A DNA stretch of 64,000 nt from Ixodes scapularis (Eukaryota > Arthropoda > Arachnida > Ixodida > Ixodidae), in assembly GCF_016920785.2 (NCBI RefSeq), contig NW_024609881.1, positions 43,308,710 through 43,372,709 on the forward strand. Direction: 5' to 3'. How positions within the stretch are numbered: the first letter of the stretch is position 1; every line of letters begins with the position of its first letter. Position numbers and translations under genes: made by a program. Under the pieces are notes generated by a model. The model ran no database searches and was not told the DNA's origin. It was given only the letters and a program-made list of their open reading frames with translations. Shown here piece after piece: positions 23,966-34,479 of the stretch.

Positions 23966-25199
23966 CTGAAACGAATGCCATTTTATAAACACCTTTTCGG
24001 TTTGCCACCGACCCCCAACAACAGGGTTCACATATTGGGCATCAGTTATCTCTGCGTTTAGCGTCCTATCCCACAAACACATCAAAAGTGGTTTCGAAGT
24101 GGCAACAAACGACGTCGCAGAAGTTGGCGTGTCATGTTCGCGGACGTCGCGGTCCTGGCGGTCGGTGCTGGAACTCCTGGGGGAAAGTGCAAACGAACGC
24201 GAGTGTCGCTGTCGTCGCGTCCCAACTCCTGCTTTCCCAAGCTTCCGTGGACTGCAAATCTGGAGTTAGACCTGCAGCTTGTCAGGTGTCTGCCGCATCC
24301 ACAACCGGCGCTGTGACACCACCAGGGATCGCGGCCGGATTACACTCACACCATAGCGCCAGGCAGAAATCGAGGGATCACTTTTTTGGGATGCCGCAAG
24401 CACACAAGTCGGAGAAGCATTCATGCCACCATAAAAGAGGCAAAAATGAATGAGTGGCATTCGTGATTTAAACGTGAACAATTGACGTGGTGAGAACAAT
24501 ACAACACTCCTAACGTACCAAATGTTCTGCAATCCAAATGGGCGACAGCAACATTGAAAATGTCTATAGGAAGAAAGCTATGATCTTTTGGGGTTTATGA
24601 TTCTTCGAATTCGGGGATGTTTTTTTTTTCGGAAATGTTGTGTTTTTGAATGTTAAATTTTGATGAGCGACCAAAAACAAGTTCGGGTTTATTGGGGTTT
24701 TTCGAAGTGAACAAGACAGGACTGCGGAGTTCCCTCGAGATTTCGCGAATGTCCACGTAACTTGAATGCTCAGGAAACGCCCCACTACTGATAAGAAAAG
24801 CTAACGAGGTAAGCTGCCTAGAGTCTAAGCAAAGGGGCAACCTCAGACCATTATTGGACACTGTATTTTGGGTGAACAATAAAAAAAAAACCGTAGATAA
24901 GTGTTTCTTTCCACGTAGCCTAGATTTATCTCGTTCAAAGACAGCTCCAAGTAATACTTTTTTTCCGAATTTTGATAAAACCATAGGGGAGCTCCCCTTT
25001 TGGGTTTAATGGCATGATACAAATGCCCCACCCTAATAGAAGGTGCAATGAATCGAGAGGTTCACTATAAACAGAGCCAAAAATACAGGTGCCTGGATTT
25101 AGTGGGACATTTTTGCAACTTGAGATTTCACGGCATAGCAGTGTTTCTACAAAAACATTGCGAGCCCTTCCACACGGTGAAAAGGAAAGTCTAGAGACG

Positions 25200-25435
25200 C
25201 TGGCGCTCTGAAAAGCGCGCAGCATTTGCGCAATGTTAAGGCGGAGAGAGACGTTTTGTTTTAGCATGGCTACGCCAAGTATGGCGCAGGCTCTAGTGCG
25301 CCGCAGAGGCGGCTGCCGAAGAGCGCGCGGCATTGCGCAATGTCAAGGAGAGAGAGACGCCGCGCGGGGCGAGGAGTAGGTGGAAAGAGACGTTTCATTA
25401 TAGCGCGGCTACGTCAGCGATGGCGCAGGCTCTAT
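25200..25435 (+). repeat. Local duplication of a GC-rich unit
   Basis: Two imperfect units are adjacent. Each has a GCGCG..GCATT.GCGCAATGT block, then GAGAGACG, then a GGCTACG..A..ATGGCGCAGGCTCTA block. A third, partial copy lies at 26760-26830 (GAACGCGCGGCACTGCACGA, then GGGAGAGAGACGGCGCGCG). Confidence 0.65.
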
Positions 25436-26759
25436 ACACCTTTACAAAAATCGCTCCTAGGCCGCCGCCATGTTGCTGATGCTGATGCGGCTGGTGCGAC
25501 TCTCGCTCCCCCTATGAGGTAGAAATTTTCTGCCACTCTCTGGGACTGTGAAGACCCGCTCAGCGCGGTTCTCTACCTACGTTTTTGCGGTTTTGCATTC
25601 GACGTTTCCTCGCCTCTCTTGAAAGTTTCCACTTATTTTTTTATGCGTGCTGCGTACCCTTTTTGTGTTGTCTTCCATTGTGAGAAATAAGGCTGGTAAG
25701 TGCCTGCCATTCAAGCTTTTCTGCTCGACATTCACGGGAAAGGTGAAGGACGTTGAACGGCCCTCGACGCGATTTTGCGAACATTGTTCTCCCCCCTCCC
25801 AGAGATAATCCGTGTAGAATCCTCAGTTATCTCCAAAATTAGTTGTCCGGGTTGGGGTGAGAAATGGGTCAGTCGCGTTTGTTTCTTTGCCTCGGTGCGG
25901 TTGTGAAAAAAGGAAGCTCTCCCCGAAACGTGCCCCAAAACGAAGTCATCTCGGGTTCCGTGCGATCGTCAAGATGTGACTGTCGTCGACTGTGACTGTG
26001 TTATTTGAGATCGTTCTCAAATAAATTCTTTTCGGATAACGCTGCAACGTGTGGTACGTACGATATATTGTTCGAATGTGAACAATTCCTCAATTGTATG
26101 TCCGTGTCCTGTCCATCGGTAAACACGTTATTTGTGAGTGTGTAAAATGCATGACTTTCGGCCCTTTTCTGTTGCAATTTATTTTTGACAGCAAAGCGCT
26201 TTGTCGTTTCACATGCGGCGAATCCCGCTGCGCCGTCAAAACTTATCGTAAGAAAAAAAAATAACTAGAACTATACATTCCAGTCGCATTCGTTCTGTCG
26301 CGCGCATACCCGACAAAAATAGTTAAGTTTTTTTTTTTTTTTTTGCTTTTTTGTTTTTTCAAATGGGCTACAATGATTTCTCAATGTCCTCGGGAAAATA
26401 CATGTACCATGAGACACAAAATATAGCGGGAAAAGGTGATAATTTAGCCGCCAGCAGCGTTTGAAACTGCGCCTACGCAAGCTGCGCCTATTGAAATCAC
26501 AGTCCACTCGGTTAGGGTTAGGAGGGACGCCGGTGAGAGTCTAGCCTCAAACTCAGTGACTGGGCTCGAAAACGGTTGGTTGCCCCTGGGGTCGAGTGTT
26601 TTTTGGAAAGGTGTATACTCCACGACAATTTTCTTAACATTTTCGAAGAGAAAAGGAGAGCCCGCGCACAGCTTCATTCATCTCTCAAAATGGGAGAGGG
26701 AACGCATGCATGTACCTTCCACTGTATTGCCAAGAAAAGTTGTCGCGGGTTATAGTGCC

Positions 26760-26830
26760 CCGCGCCGAAGAACGCGCGGCACTGCACGATGTCAGGGGGA
26801 GAGAGACGGCGCGCGTGGTGATGAGTATAT
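26760..26830 (+). repeat. Third copy of the 25.2-25.4 kb GC-rich unit (partial)
   Basis: It shares GCCGAAGAACGCGCGGCACT and GAGAGAGACGGCGCGCG with 25314-25370, with several changes. Only the first half of the unit is present. Confidence 0.6.
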
Positions 26831-27107
26831 ACACGACTCGGGTAAGAGGCCGTGGCGGTCGAGAGGAGAATTGTTTGCTTGTCGCCGGAGACGATTTGCG
26901 AGAACCTAGCCCCTCATAGACAGCCTCGCTGTAAAAAACGTAGAGCAAAAGCCTTGACATTTCCAATGGTAGACACCAATGCAGACGACTCAGCCAACCA
27001 ATGTTCGTGATTGTGGCGCCATCTCTCGATAGGTGCAATGAGCCCTGCGTCGTTAAACGTTTTCTGCTTTAGGCCAAATGCCTGCTATGTCTATCGGGCG
27101 AGTGGAT

Positions 27108-27852
27108 TCAAGGGTTGAGGGGCACCAGTTGACATATCCCACACCAAAGGGGTGGGAAAATCCAGGTAATGTGAAGTCTCAGAGATCTAATGCACCTTTT
27201 TGTAGCTCTGTGTCTGGTCAGTTCTGCGTCATTCTGTTGATGTGTCAAAAGTGTAGCACGAGTAAGGTTTGGATGACTTGATATTTGGGTAATAATGGCT
27301 CGAGGCAAGGTGTCGGCAGCGATGGTATATGTTCCTTTTATGTGCCGAATGTCTGTGGTCAACTCATAAATGAATGACATTTGTCGCAGTTCCCAAGCAG
27401 AGCGAGTTCCACTGTCTGGCTCGCGAGATTGTATGGCACCTGCCAAGGGCTTGTGTTTCCTAAATATTTGAAACTGACGATCTTCCAGTAAATAATGGAA
27501 ATGATGCATTGCAGAGTAAACAGCCATGAGCTCACGACCGAAAGTGTGGTATCGTCGTTCCGTATTGGTTAACCTGCAAAAAAAGACAGACCGCAGTTTC
27601 CATGTACCCTTGTGGAACTGCTGGGGTTCCGCTCAAGGGTAATGTTCGAAGCAGCGGTTACAAGACATATTGCTGCTCCCGTTTGCGGACGATGAAGCAA
27701 GGTAGCGCGTGCAATGTTTTATTTAATGCAGCCAAACGCTTCATTGCGGCGTCTGTCAAGTTGAATGGTGCTGTTTTTCCGGTTGGAAATGTTTCTTGAA
27801 GAGGCTGGAGAAGCTTCGCGCATCCATGAACACACCGGCAATAAACATTCAC
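27108..27852 (-). pseudogene. RT connection and RNase H remnants of the gypsy-type element
   Basis: 27852-27658 reads NVYCRCVHGCAKLLQPLQET and LTDAAMKRLAALNKTLHALP (connection subdomain). 27527-27108 reads MAVYSAMHHFHYLLEDRQFQ, HKPLAGAIQS and IRHIKGTYTIAADTLPRAI, the RNase H part. The ADxLSR motif is altered to ADTLPR. No integrase HHCC or DDE motifs follow. Confidence 0.8.
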
Positions 27853-27874
27853 AAGGCCGATGAAACCCTGTAAG

Positions 27875-28560
27875 TCACGCGCTGTTTGGGGCGGGGGGGT
27901 ACTCTTTCATAGCATTCACTTTTGAAGAGCGTGGTCGGATGCCGTGACGATCAATTTGGTGGCCTAGGAAGGAAACATGGGACACTCCAAAGTAGGACAT
28001 TTCCGGGGTGATCATTAGACCGTGCTCATCTAATTCCTGAAAGTGACATCGTGAGTGGTCTTGATGCTCTCGCTCGCTGCTATTTGCAACATGAATGTCG
28101 TCTATGTAGGCATTTACGAAAGACATTCCTTTTAGGAATTGGTCGAGAAACCGTTGAAACGTCTGCACAGCGTTCCTCAGGCCAAAAGGCATTGTGAGGA
28201 AATCCGAAAGGCCAAAGGGTGCTGTTATTGCTGTATTGGGAATGTCCTTGGGAGCCATGGGAAGTTGATGGGAAGCACAAACATGGTCGATGGGGGAAAG
28301 AAATTACTGCTCGGTCAAAAGGTTCTTACGTCGTGTATGTGGGGCACTGGCGATAGGTTAAGTACATGTTGAGAGCTCTCGAGTCTTCGCAAGGACGCCA
28401 GTCACCTAGTATTGATTTTGGCGCCTTGTAGAGCGGTGATGCCCACGCGCTGGAGGAGGAGCGGATGATGCCCAGCTCCAGCATCTGGTCAAGGCCTGTT
28501 CAGCAGTACATTACTTGTCGGGAGGAATCCTCCGGGGTCGAGCGTTAACTACAGGACCAG
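27875..28560 (-). pseudogene. Reverse transcriptase remnants of the gypsy-type element
   Basis: From about 28500: MLELGIIRSSSSAWASPLYK and GDWRPCEDSRALN, then a shift, then FLTMPFGLRNAVQTFQRFLD and FVNAYIDDIHVAN. YIDD is the RT catalytic motif in its YIDD/YVDD form. FLGHQIDRHGIRP follows. Stops and frame changes lie between the blocks, so it cannot encode an active enzyme. Confidence 0.85.
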
Positions 28561-28732
28561 TTTCTTCAATATGATGCTGGATCTTATGCTGCACGGGGAT
28601 GGTAAAGTGCAGGGACGAAACAAGAATGGAAAGTGTTGAAGAACATTGACGTATGGAGAGTCGGCACTGGAAAGGATAGGTCGACTGCAGTTTCGTCCGA
28701 ACTCCAGATACTGCCAGATGCGTTGTGGCATC

Positions 28733-29113
28733 CTAAGGACGGTGGCCGCGCACATTGACTAGAAGGTTGAATTTCTGCAGAAAGTATGCTCCGAGAATAG
28801 GGTACTGGGTGTCTCCAACGATGAATACCCACTGGAAAGTGTAACGCAACCCGAGGTTGATGGTGATGGCTCGCAGTCCACATGTAGGGATGGTGGTGCC
28901 GCCTGCGGCATCTAGCTTCGAAGGTTGTCGTTTGCCACGGTCGTGAGGGAATGGTGGTAGCACCAAATATTCGACACCAGAGTCGACTAAAAAACACGTT
29001 TTTGAGTCTTTATCGGTAAGGAAGAACAGACATGAACGACTGTGTAAATGGCCAGCGTCACTTGTCGTTCCTAGTAGCCGGCTGGACTGTTTCCCTTCTT
29101 CTGGCAGATACAT
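28733..29113 (-). pseudogene. Aspartic protease region of the gypsy-type element
   Basis: It contains CFLVDSGVEYLVLPPFP, with the catalytic DSG in the expected hydrophobic context. Further on come GGTTIPTCG and FIVGDTQYPILGAYFLQKFN, the second conserved block (ILG) of retroviral-type proteases. It ends near 28733 and is out of frame with the RT remnants. Confidence 0.8.
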
Positions 29114-29343
29114 TTCCGTGCGTCAGCACCGAAGTTGCAATGATAACTGCTTTGTTGTGTAGAAGGGCTGTGAGTCTGATTAAAATCAGGAGTCGGGGTA
29201 GCGACTTGTCCGTCCGACTATTGAGTGCGAAGGTCAAGGGAAGTGACCATCTCCATGAGCTCGACAACGCAACGTTGAATGCTGGTGCGAATATCAGCAG
29301 GGATTTTCTCTGGTTGTGTCACTTGGTTCACACCTGAAGGGTT

Positions 29344-29865
29344 TCAAACGTTCAGAGTTCTATTGGCCAACTTCGCCAAGTCCTCTACGGTATTGCTGTC
29401 AGCTAATGCCAACATCATGCGGACATCATTTGGAAAACATTGGAGGAATAGGTGACGGAATTTTGCGTCCGTAACTGTGGCGTTAGCAAGCAACTGTTTC
29501 ATCCGGCGGAGAAGCTGTGATAGTGTTTCACCTCCTAACTCCTCCTCAGTAAGCAGTCGCTGAATTTTTCGTTTCCTCGAGAGGCCTCTGCGACTAAAAA
29601 GCTTGTCCTCGAGCACAATGTGAGGGGTCACTGGAGGAGGCACAATGATGATATCGCGTACCTCAGCGGAAGCTGTGAATGACTGTGCGTTCACCATGTG
29701 ATGAAATTTCATGTTCTCGTCGGTGATCCGTCTCAACAAAAACTGTGATTTCACCTGAGCAAACCGTAATCGCGGATCTGCTGGCCAGAATGGTGGCAGT
29801 CGGATTGCAACGGCTGATACGTACGGTGGATCAACAGAGGTAGGGACATTGTTTGCCCACCTCAA
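29344..29865 (-). pseudogene. gag of the gypsy-type element
   Basis: The frame has about 173 codons from an ATG. Motifs: IRLPPFWPADPRLRFAQVKS, ITDENMKFHHMV, EVRDIIIVPPP, LTEEELGGETLSQLLRRMKQ and FLQCFPNDVRMMLALAD. This is the capsid-like gag layout of arthropod gypsy/mag-type elements. The frame is open in this part but is not followed by an intact pol, so it is listed as part of a dead element. Confidence 0.8.
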
Positions 29866-30044
29866 TGTGTCTGGTTGCGATGTTTTTCATCTGGGCCACC
29901 ACTTGTAACCAGTCGCGCGTCGCGTTATAGACCTAATATTTATTAGAGGCGAAGCTCCGTAGGATCGAGCCTTGTCCGTCCGGCGTCCGTGCTCACATCG
30001 ATTGCCATCCCATCTGTCTTCTTAAAAAAAGGGAAAACTGTTTG

Positions 30045-30126
30045 CGCAGTCGACAGGATTCGAATCTGTGCGGAGAGACCCAAATGAATTTCTAGTCCAT
30101 TGCCTTAACTACTCGGCGACGACTGC
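30045..30126 (-). tRNA. tRNA-Ser(AGA), possibly a pseudogene or SINE head
   Basis: On the minus strand an 82-nt sequence starts GCAGTCGTCGCCGAGTAGTT and ends TCCTGTCGACTGCG. The acceptor stem GCAGTCG/CGACTGC is perfect. The A box GCCGAGTAGTTAAGGC, anticodon loop CTAGAAA (anticodon AGA), a long variable arm and B-box loop TTCGAAT are all present. The anticodon stem has one G-T pair and the T-stem one A-C mismatch. A T7 run about 13 nt downstream could end Pol III transcription. No intron. The mismatch and the repeat-rich setting leave function uncertain. Confidence 0.75.
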
Positions 30127-30372
30127 GAGACGAGCAGGGGGCTCTGAGATGTGGTGGTAACTCAAGAGCTGCGGATGTCATGAATCAAACGTTGCATGCA
30201 GCCTCTCAACGTCTATACAGGAGAGGACGTTGTAGTCAAATGCGTATATAATCGCGTTAAACTGCATGCATTGACTCAACGTTTATAGACGAGTGGGTGC
30301 TGCGGTAAAGTGCTTAAATGCGTACATAACCACATTCCATGCAATATATTCTCTTTCTGACATTGATGAAAA

Positions 30373-30449
30373 CTGTGGGGGCGCCGTGCTAGACACTTCG
30401 TCGTTTTATATTTTCCTTTTAAGCTTGCAGCACCATCGCCAACCACAAA
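30373..30449 (+). repeat. 77-bp direct repeat, left copy
   Basis: It starts CTGTGGGGGCGCCGTGCTAG and ends CACCATCGCCAACCACAAA. About 70 of 77 bases match the copy at 31185-31261, 812 bp away. Confidence 0.8.
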
Positions 30450-31184
30450 CGATGATGTGGTCGCGAGCGCGCGTGATTATAGACATTCCATCTGAGACAT
30501 CGGAGTCGCTTAACATTTTTTCTACAAACTGCTGACCCGTACGTGATTTGCTCCGAGCATCTGTCATCCTGGTGAATGTTCTCCGCGACCTGGGACACTA
30601 CAACGATGCGGCTTCGGACGAGGGTGCTGAGGTCAGCAGCGTCTTCCTTAAGCTTGGCCTCCGCACCTGCGGCCTCCATCACCCAATCTCCCATCGCGTC
30701 TGCCGCCGGCACGTCGGGACGCATCCACTTCGCTTGTCCCTGCCGGCTCGGCACGCAGGCCTGCGGCTCTATCTTCGCCGCTGCCGTCACTACTCTGTCA
30801 CCGGCTGCGGCGCGTCGTTGACCTTCAAGGGCAGTGCGGCTGTTGAGTAGTAGAACATCAGCGTCGCTCGTCAGCTGAACACCGCGACTCTGAGGAATGT
30901 ACCTGCAGCGAACCCACAGCTGGTCGCATCATTCTGCGAGTCTGAGGTTTACTTCGAGCCACCGGCGAGTGCCCGCTGTTTCCGCTGGAGGCAACTACGG
31001 GAGCATAGCACGCAGTCGATCCCCTTTGCCTGCAGTCTGCCAGACGCCAGCCCACTTTCACCTCAGCCGTTATCGGACGCTGCGTCGGCCTTATTACCAC
31101 GCTCAGTTCAATTTCGCCTGCCTCTTCGTCCATCACCTGCAGCCAGTTCCCGACCGCAGGCAACGTTCTAGGGGGTGGGGAGCC

Positions 31185-31261
31185 CTGTGAAGGCGCCGTG
31201 CTAGACACTTCGTTGTTTTCTATATTCCTTTTAAGGGTGCAGCACCATCGCCAACCACAAA
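31185..31261 (+). repeat. 77-bp direct repeat, right copy
   Basis: It starts CTGTGAAGGCGCCGTGCTAG. It is followed about 130 bp later by AATAAA. The segment between the copies is GC-rich with overlapping open frames on both strands and no recognisable domain. Confidence 0.8.
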
Positions 31262-32254
31262 AACGAACGAAAAGCTCGGCATGCTGCGGCTCAGCGTCTA
31301 CGCAGACAGCAAGCTGCTCCGGAGACCAGGGCGCGAGAAGTCTGCAAAGCAGCTTCTCGCACCCAGGTCCTGGTACCTATGAGCAATAAAACAATATGAG
31401 CACCATAAGCATTATTTATGAACAAAACCAGTATCATCAGCACCACCAGAGCTTTGCCCCAATCAACATCACTCACCACGTGGAGATGCGGTCATTTTTA
31501 CATTACTTACACATTGATTTTACGGGCTGTCGAAGGATGACATGGCTGCCTTGCTTACAGCATAAGAAGTGATCGAGCATATTTGGCGTACCTGTCTTTT
31601 TCCGCTGCCGTGGCTTATATGTGGTCGCCACAAACAAATTAGGTGCAATGACGCTAGTATCTCATGAAATCAATATACAGCCAATCATCCTATAAAACTA
31701 AAGTAACTTTGCAAAAAAAAGAAAATACAATTCTATTTCTTTCATTTAATGCATCATGTTCAGTTTTACAGCAGAAGTTTGTCATGGCATCAATTCATTT
31801 TATGATTTCTTTCAACTATCGACAATAGTCGCAAACCAGCCGTCCCGAAATGTTTTCCTTTTTATAATACGTATTCATTCTGCAATTCGTTAAAATCTTT
31901 GTGTAGATTGTCGTAACTTGCTGCCTGCACATTCCGCCAAAACGTAGATGAACAAGAAGAATTAATTAAAAGTGAGGCTATCAGTGGAGCGAATATAATA
32001 TTACACATCTCTCTCATTTGAGTTCTACTGGACAATCATAAAAAGTGAGAACATTTAAAAGGTGTAATATCAATGTTATACCTTTTTCGAACTCCTCCAA
32101 GAGTGCCAATGTTGAAAGGGGCTAAAAGCTCCTTTTTGACCTCTTTTTATGGCATGGTTCTACACACAGGGCAGCACTGCTTCTTTGCTGAGTTGGCACT
32201 ACATTAGTAGATATGCTGAACGATATTTCAGCTGCGATATAAATTTTCACCGAC

Positions 32255-32392
32255 CTTTGAACGACTGCAGGGTATGGTCTGACCGTGGGAAAACCGGAAT
32301 TCTCTTGACAGGGTCGTTTATCTTCCAAGGAGTTTTGTCACCGTCGTGCTTCCAGCCGCAAAACGTGTTGTTCTCAAAGTCACAGTTCCACG
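32255..32392 (-). CDS. Exon 10: MAM-D N-terminus
   Basis: 138 bp, phase 1 in and out. Acceptor TTTTCTTTCAAG. It reads WNCDFENNTFCGWKHDGDKT (C1, an NNT sequon, C2 and Trp), then PWKINDP and PRSDHTLQSFKG (the 'DHT' block). To match exon 11 the exon must end at 32255, using the donor GTCGGT, which is weak. A better-looking donor (GTGAAA) four bases further on would give phase 2 and break the frame. Confidence 0.88.
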
Positions 32393-33589
32393 CTTGAAAG
32401 AAAACGGGAAATAAATTAGTAAGTGGCTGTTACTGTTCACTGTTACAACCCAGAACAAACAAGCAGTTGTAGATAAATGTATTAAGAGGGGAGCCTTAAT
32501 GCAGCCAGTTCAGCCATTAGTAAAGTGAGATTGAAGCACGGTGAGACTTCGATGCAGGTGTAGTGATATGTTATGCTTGTATGCAACGACAAAAGTAGCA
32601 CATGCTTTCAGGGTAAACATGAATCCTCCTCTTCAAGCACATGATGCGAAACCCTGAGAAGGGTTAAATTTAAGATGCTGTCTGTCGTTTTTTAACACGG
32701 AATCTGTTTTTCGAGCCAGATTAAATATAAAAAAAAACGTCCCGAAGAAGTTTTTCAGTTTGTTCTTAAATTGGATCAAATCGCTTTTGGGTTAATGTTC
32801 ATGGTTGATTGGTATTTATTGAAAACACAGAACCCTATTCATCAACCGCCGAAAACGGCAGCTATGGCACCTTACGACATCATGGCAGCTCTACTGTAAA
32901 CTTTTGCCTGCCTTATTTTATGACCTGCGATGCTGCCAAGCGTAAAACGTTCTAACCCGCGACCTGGGAACCTAACTCCTTATAAGAAGAGCGGTTCAAA
33001 TTTCCTTCACGGAAAAGACTGGGTAGTGTTGCGGCCGTTGTAGTTTACGCTGAAATTCTGGTCATACATTTTATACGCCTTCTTTGCAAAAACATATTCC
33101 TCATCTTTGCAATTTTTATGTTGTTATATCCAAGGTGTCATTCCGGAGTCTTTATCACACGCGAGTTAAAATCGCACTGGCACGTGTGTCGATCTTCACC
33201 ACTTCGCACAGGCGTATTAGAGGCAGTATAAGGAGGGGGCGAGCGTCCAGGTTAGTCCGATGGGCCCGTAATATCTCTTCATTCTTCCAGGTTCACATTC
33301 GTTGGTTCTCTTTCCGATATATCTTAATAAACACGGAGGTTCTCCAAAACTCTGAAACTCTAATAAATTAAACTGTTGGGTGAGACTTGCTCCTTGCATC
33401 ATCCATTTTATCTCGTATAGCTTCCCCAACGATGTTACCTATCGTTATGTTTTCTCGCATCACACGTTTTCTTAATAAGGTCTCGTAAAAAACGCATCAA
33501 CAGTGTTCTACACGGGGTGATTCGGAACGCTATTTGGGCGTTCACTTATTCTCGAAAAAGTTAGTTTTACAAATCTCTGTACCGCGAAA

Positions 33590-34278
33590 TCAGAGCGCAG
33601 CCTATAAGAGGGAGGAGGGAAGGGTAAGGACGGGAGGGTATGCCCCTCCCCCTCCGTACCCTTTTTTCCTCCCCTCCTCATCCCTTCCTCCTTTGCTCTT
33701 TTCCTTTTCCTCCTCTCCCTCTTACTCCTTCCATCCTCCTCCTACTTTGTTCCTTTACCCTCCTCCTTTTCCTCCTCCCTTCCTCGTCCCCCTCTTACTC
33801 ATTTCATCCTCCTCCTACTTTCTTTTTCTTCCTGTACCCTCCTCCTCCTCCTCCGTACCTTCCACTCTGTGTCCTTCGACGTGACGTCAATTTTTCCGCT
33901 AAATCTAGCACAGAAACTGGAGTTGTTCAGAGGTGATATGACGCCATAAACTGTGACGTCATTTTCCCTGCTAAATTAAGGGGAACTGAATTAGTGTTGG
34001 ACGTCGCCTCACGTTAATTGTCTCGTTCAATTTAGCAGGGAATTGAATTGCTCTTGAGGTCACGGGATGTCAATTCTCCCGCTAAATCTAGCGGAAAAAC
34101 TGAATTTGTTCGAAGGTGACATGACAAGAAATGAATGTGACGTCATTCATGCCCGCTAAATTTAGCAGGGAATCGAATTGGTGCTCATGTCACGAGACTT
34201 CAATTTTCCAGCTAAATTTAGCGCGGTTAGGCCGACGCCGCGAAACCCGGAAACAGTCGCCGAAGAGCTGCGCTTTAG
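33590..34278 (+). repeat. Hairpin-ended repeat family, copy B (689 bp)
   Basis: The left end TCAGAGCGCAGCCTAT is followed by AAGAGGGAGGAGGGAAGGGT. The right end is CCGACGCCGCGAAACCCGG, then AAGAGCTGCGCTTTAG. The ends match copy C in the same orientation. The interior has two cargos: a 180-bp CCTCCT/CTTTTC pyrimidine tract (33655-33860), then a tandem array (33880-34230). Confidence 0.75.
33880..34230 (+). repeat. Tandem repeat, TGACGTCA...CCGCTAAATTTAGC unit
   Basis: About four to five degenerate units of roughly 70-80 bp. Each has a (T)GACGTCA word, then TTTTCCCGCTAAATTTAGC (itself palindromic), then GGGAA..GAATTG. A single related unit occurs at 49150-49210 (CCTACTAAATTTAGAGAGGA). Confidence 0.75.
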
Positions 34279-34479
34279 TAAGTCAACGAACAAAGTGCAA
34301 TGAAACTATTATCACAACTGTCATTTGGCGGTGACTTTTTTTATACTCAAACTTCCCGGGTTTAGGTTTCTTAAGAAATGAGAAGCGAAAAATAAATTTT
34401 TGTTATTCCTCTGCACGGAAAAAAAAAGTGGAAACAAACCGCCTGGTTTGGTGCTGCTACTCACAGATGATGCAACGTG

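Larger units (their letters stand above)
27070..29880 (-). mobile_element. Decayed gypsy-type LTR retrotransposon
   Basis: Read from high to low coordinate: gag (29865-29344), aspartic protease (about 29113-28733), reverse transcriptase (about 28550-27875), RT/RNase H connection (27852-27658) and RNase H (27527-27108). Several frameshifts and stops break the frame. The sequence stops just after RNase H, so the integrase is missing. I could not identify long terminal repeats on either side. It lies in the same orientation as the host gene, inside its largest intron. Confidence 0.85.
23966..32254 (-). other. Intron between exons 10 and 11
   Basis: 8.3 kb, the largest intron. It holds a GC-rich repeat in three copies (25.2-26.9 kb), the gypsy-type element (27.07-29.88 kb), the tRNA-Ser-like gene (30.05 kb) and a 77-bp direct repeat (30373 and 31185). 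Around 31.3-32.2 kb nothing is recognised. Confidence 0.6.

Noticed and set aside
30419..31208. Overlapping GC-rich open frames between the 77-bp repeats
   Set aside because: Frames exist on both strands with Ala/Arg/Ser-rich translations and no domain; this is a composition effect unless transcripts show otherwise.
30373..31261. The 77-bp repeats as LTRs of the gypsy element at 27-29.9 kb
   Set aside because: Both copies lie on the same (5') side of the element, and no copy occurs at its other end.
33534..33936. Proline/serine/leucine-rich open frames
   Set aside because: They arise from a low-complexity pyrimidine tract.
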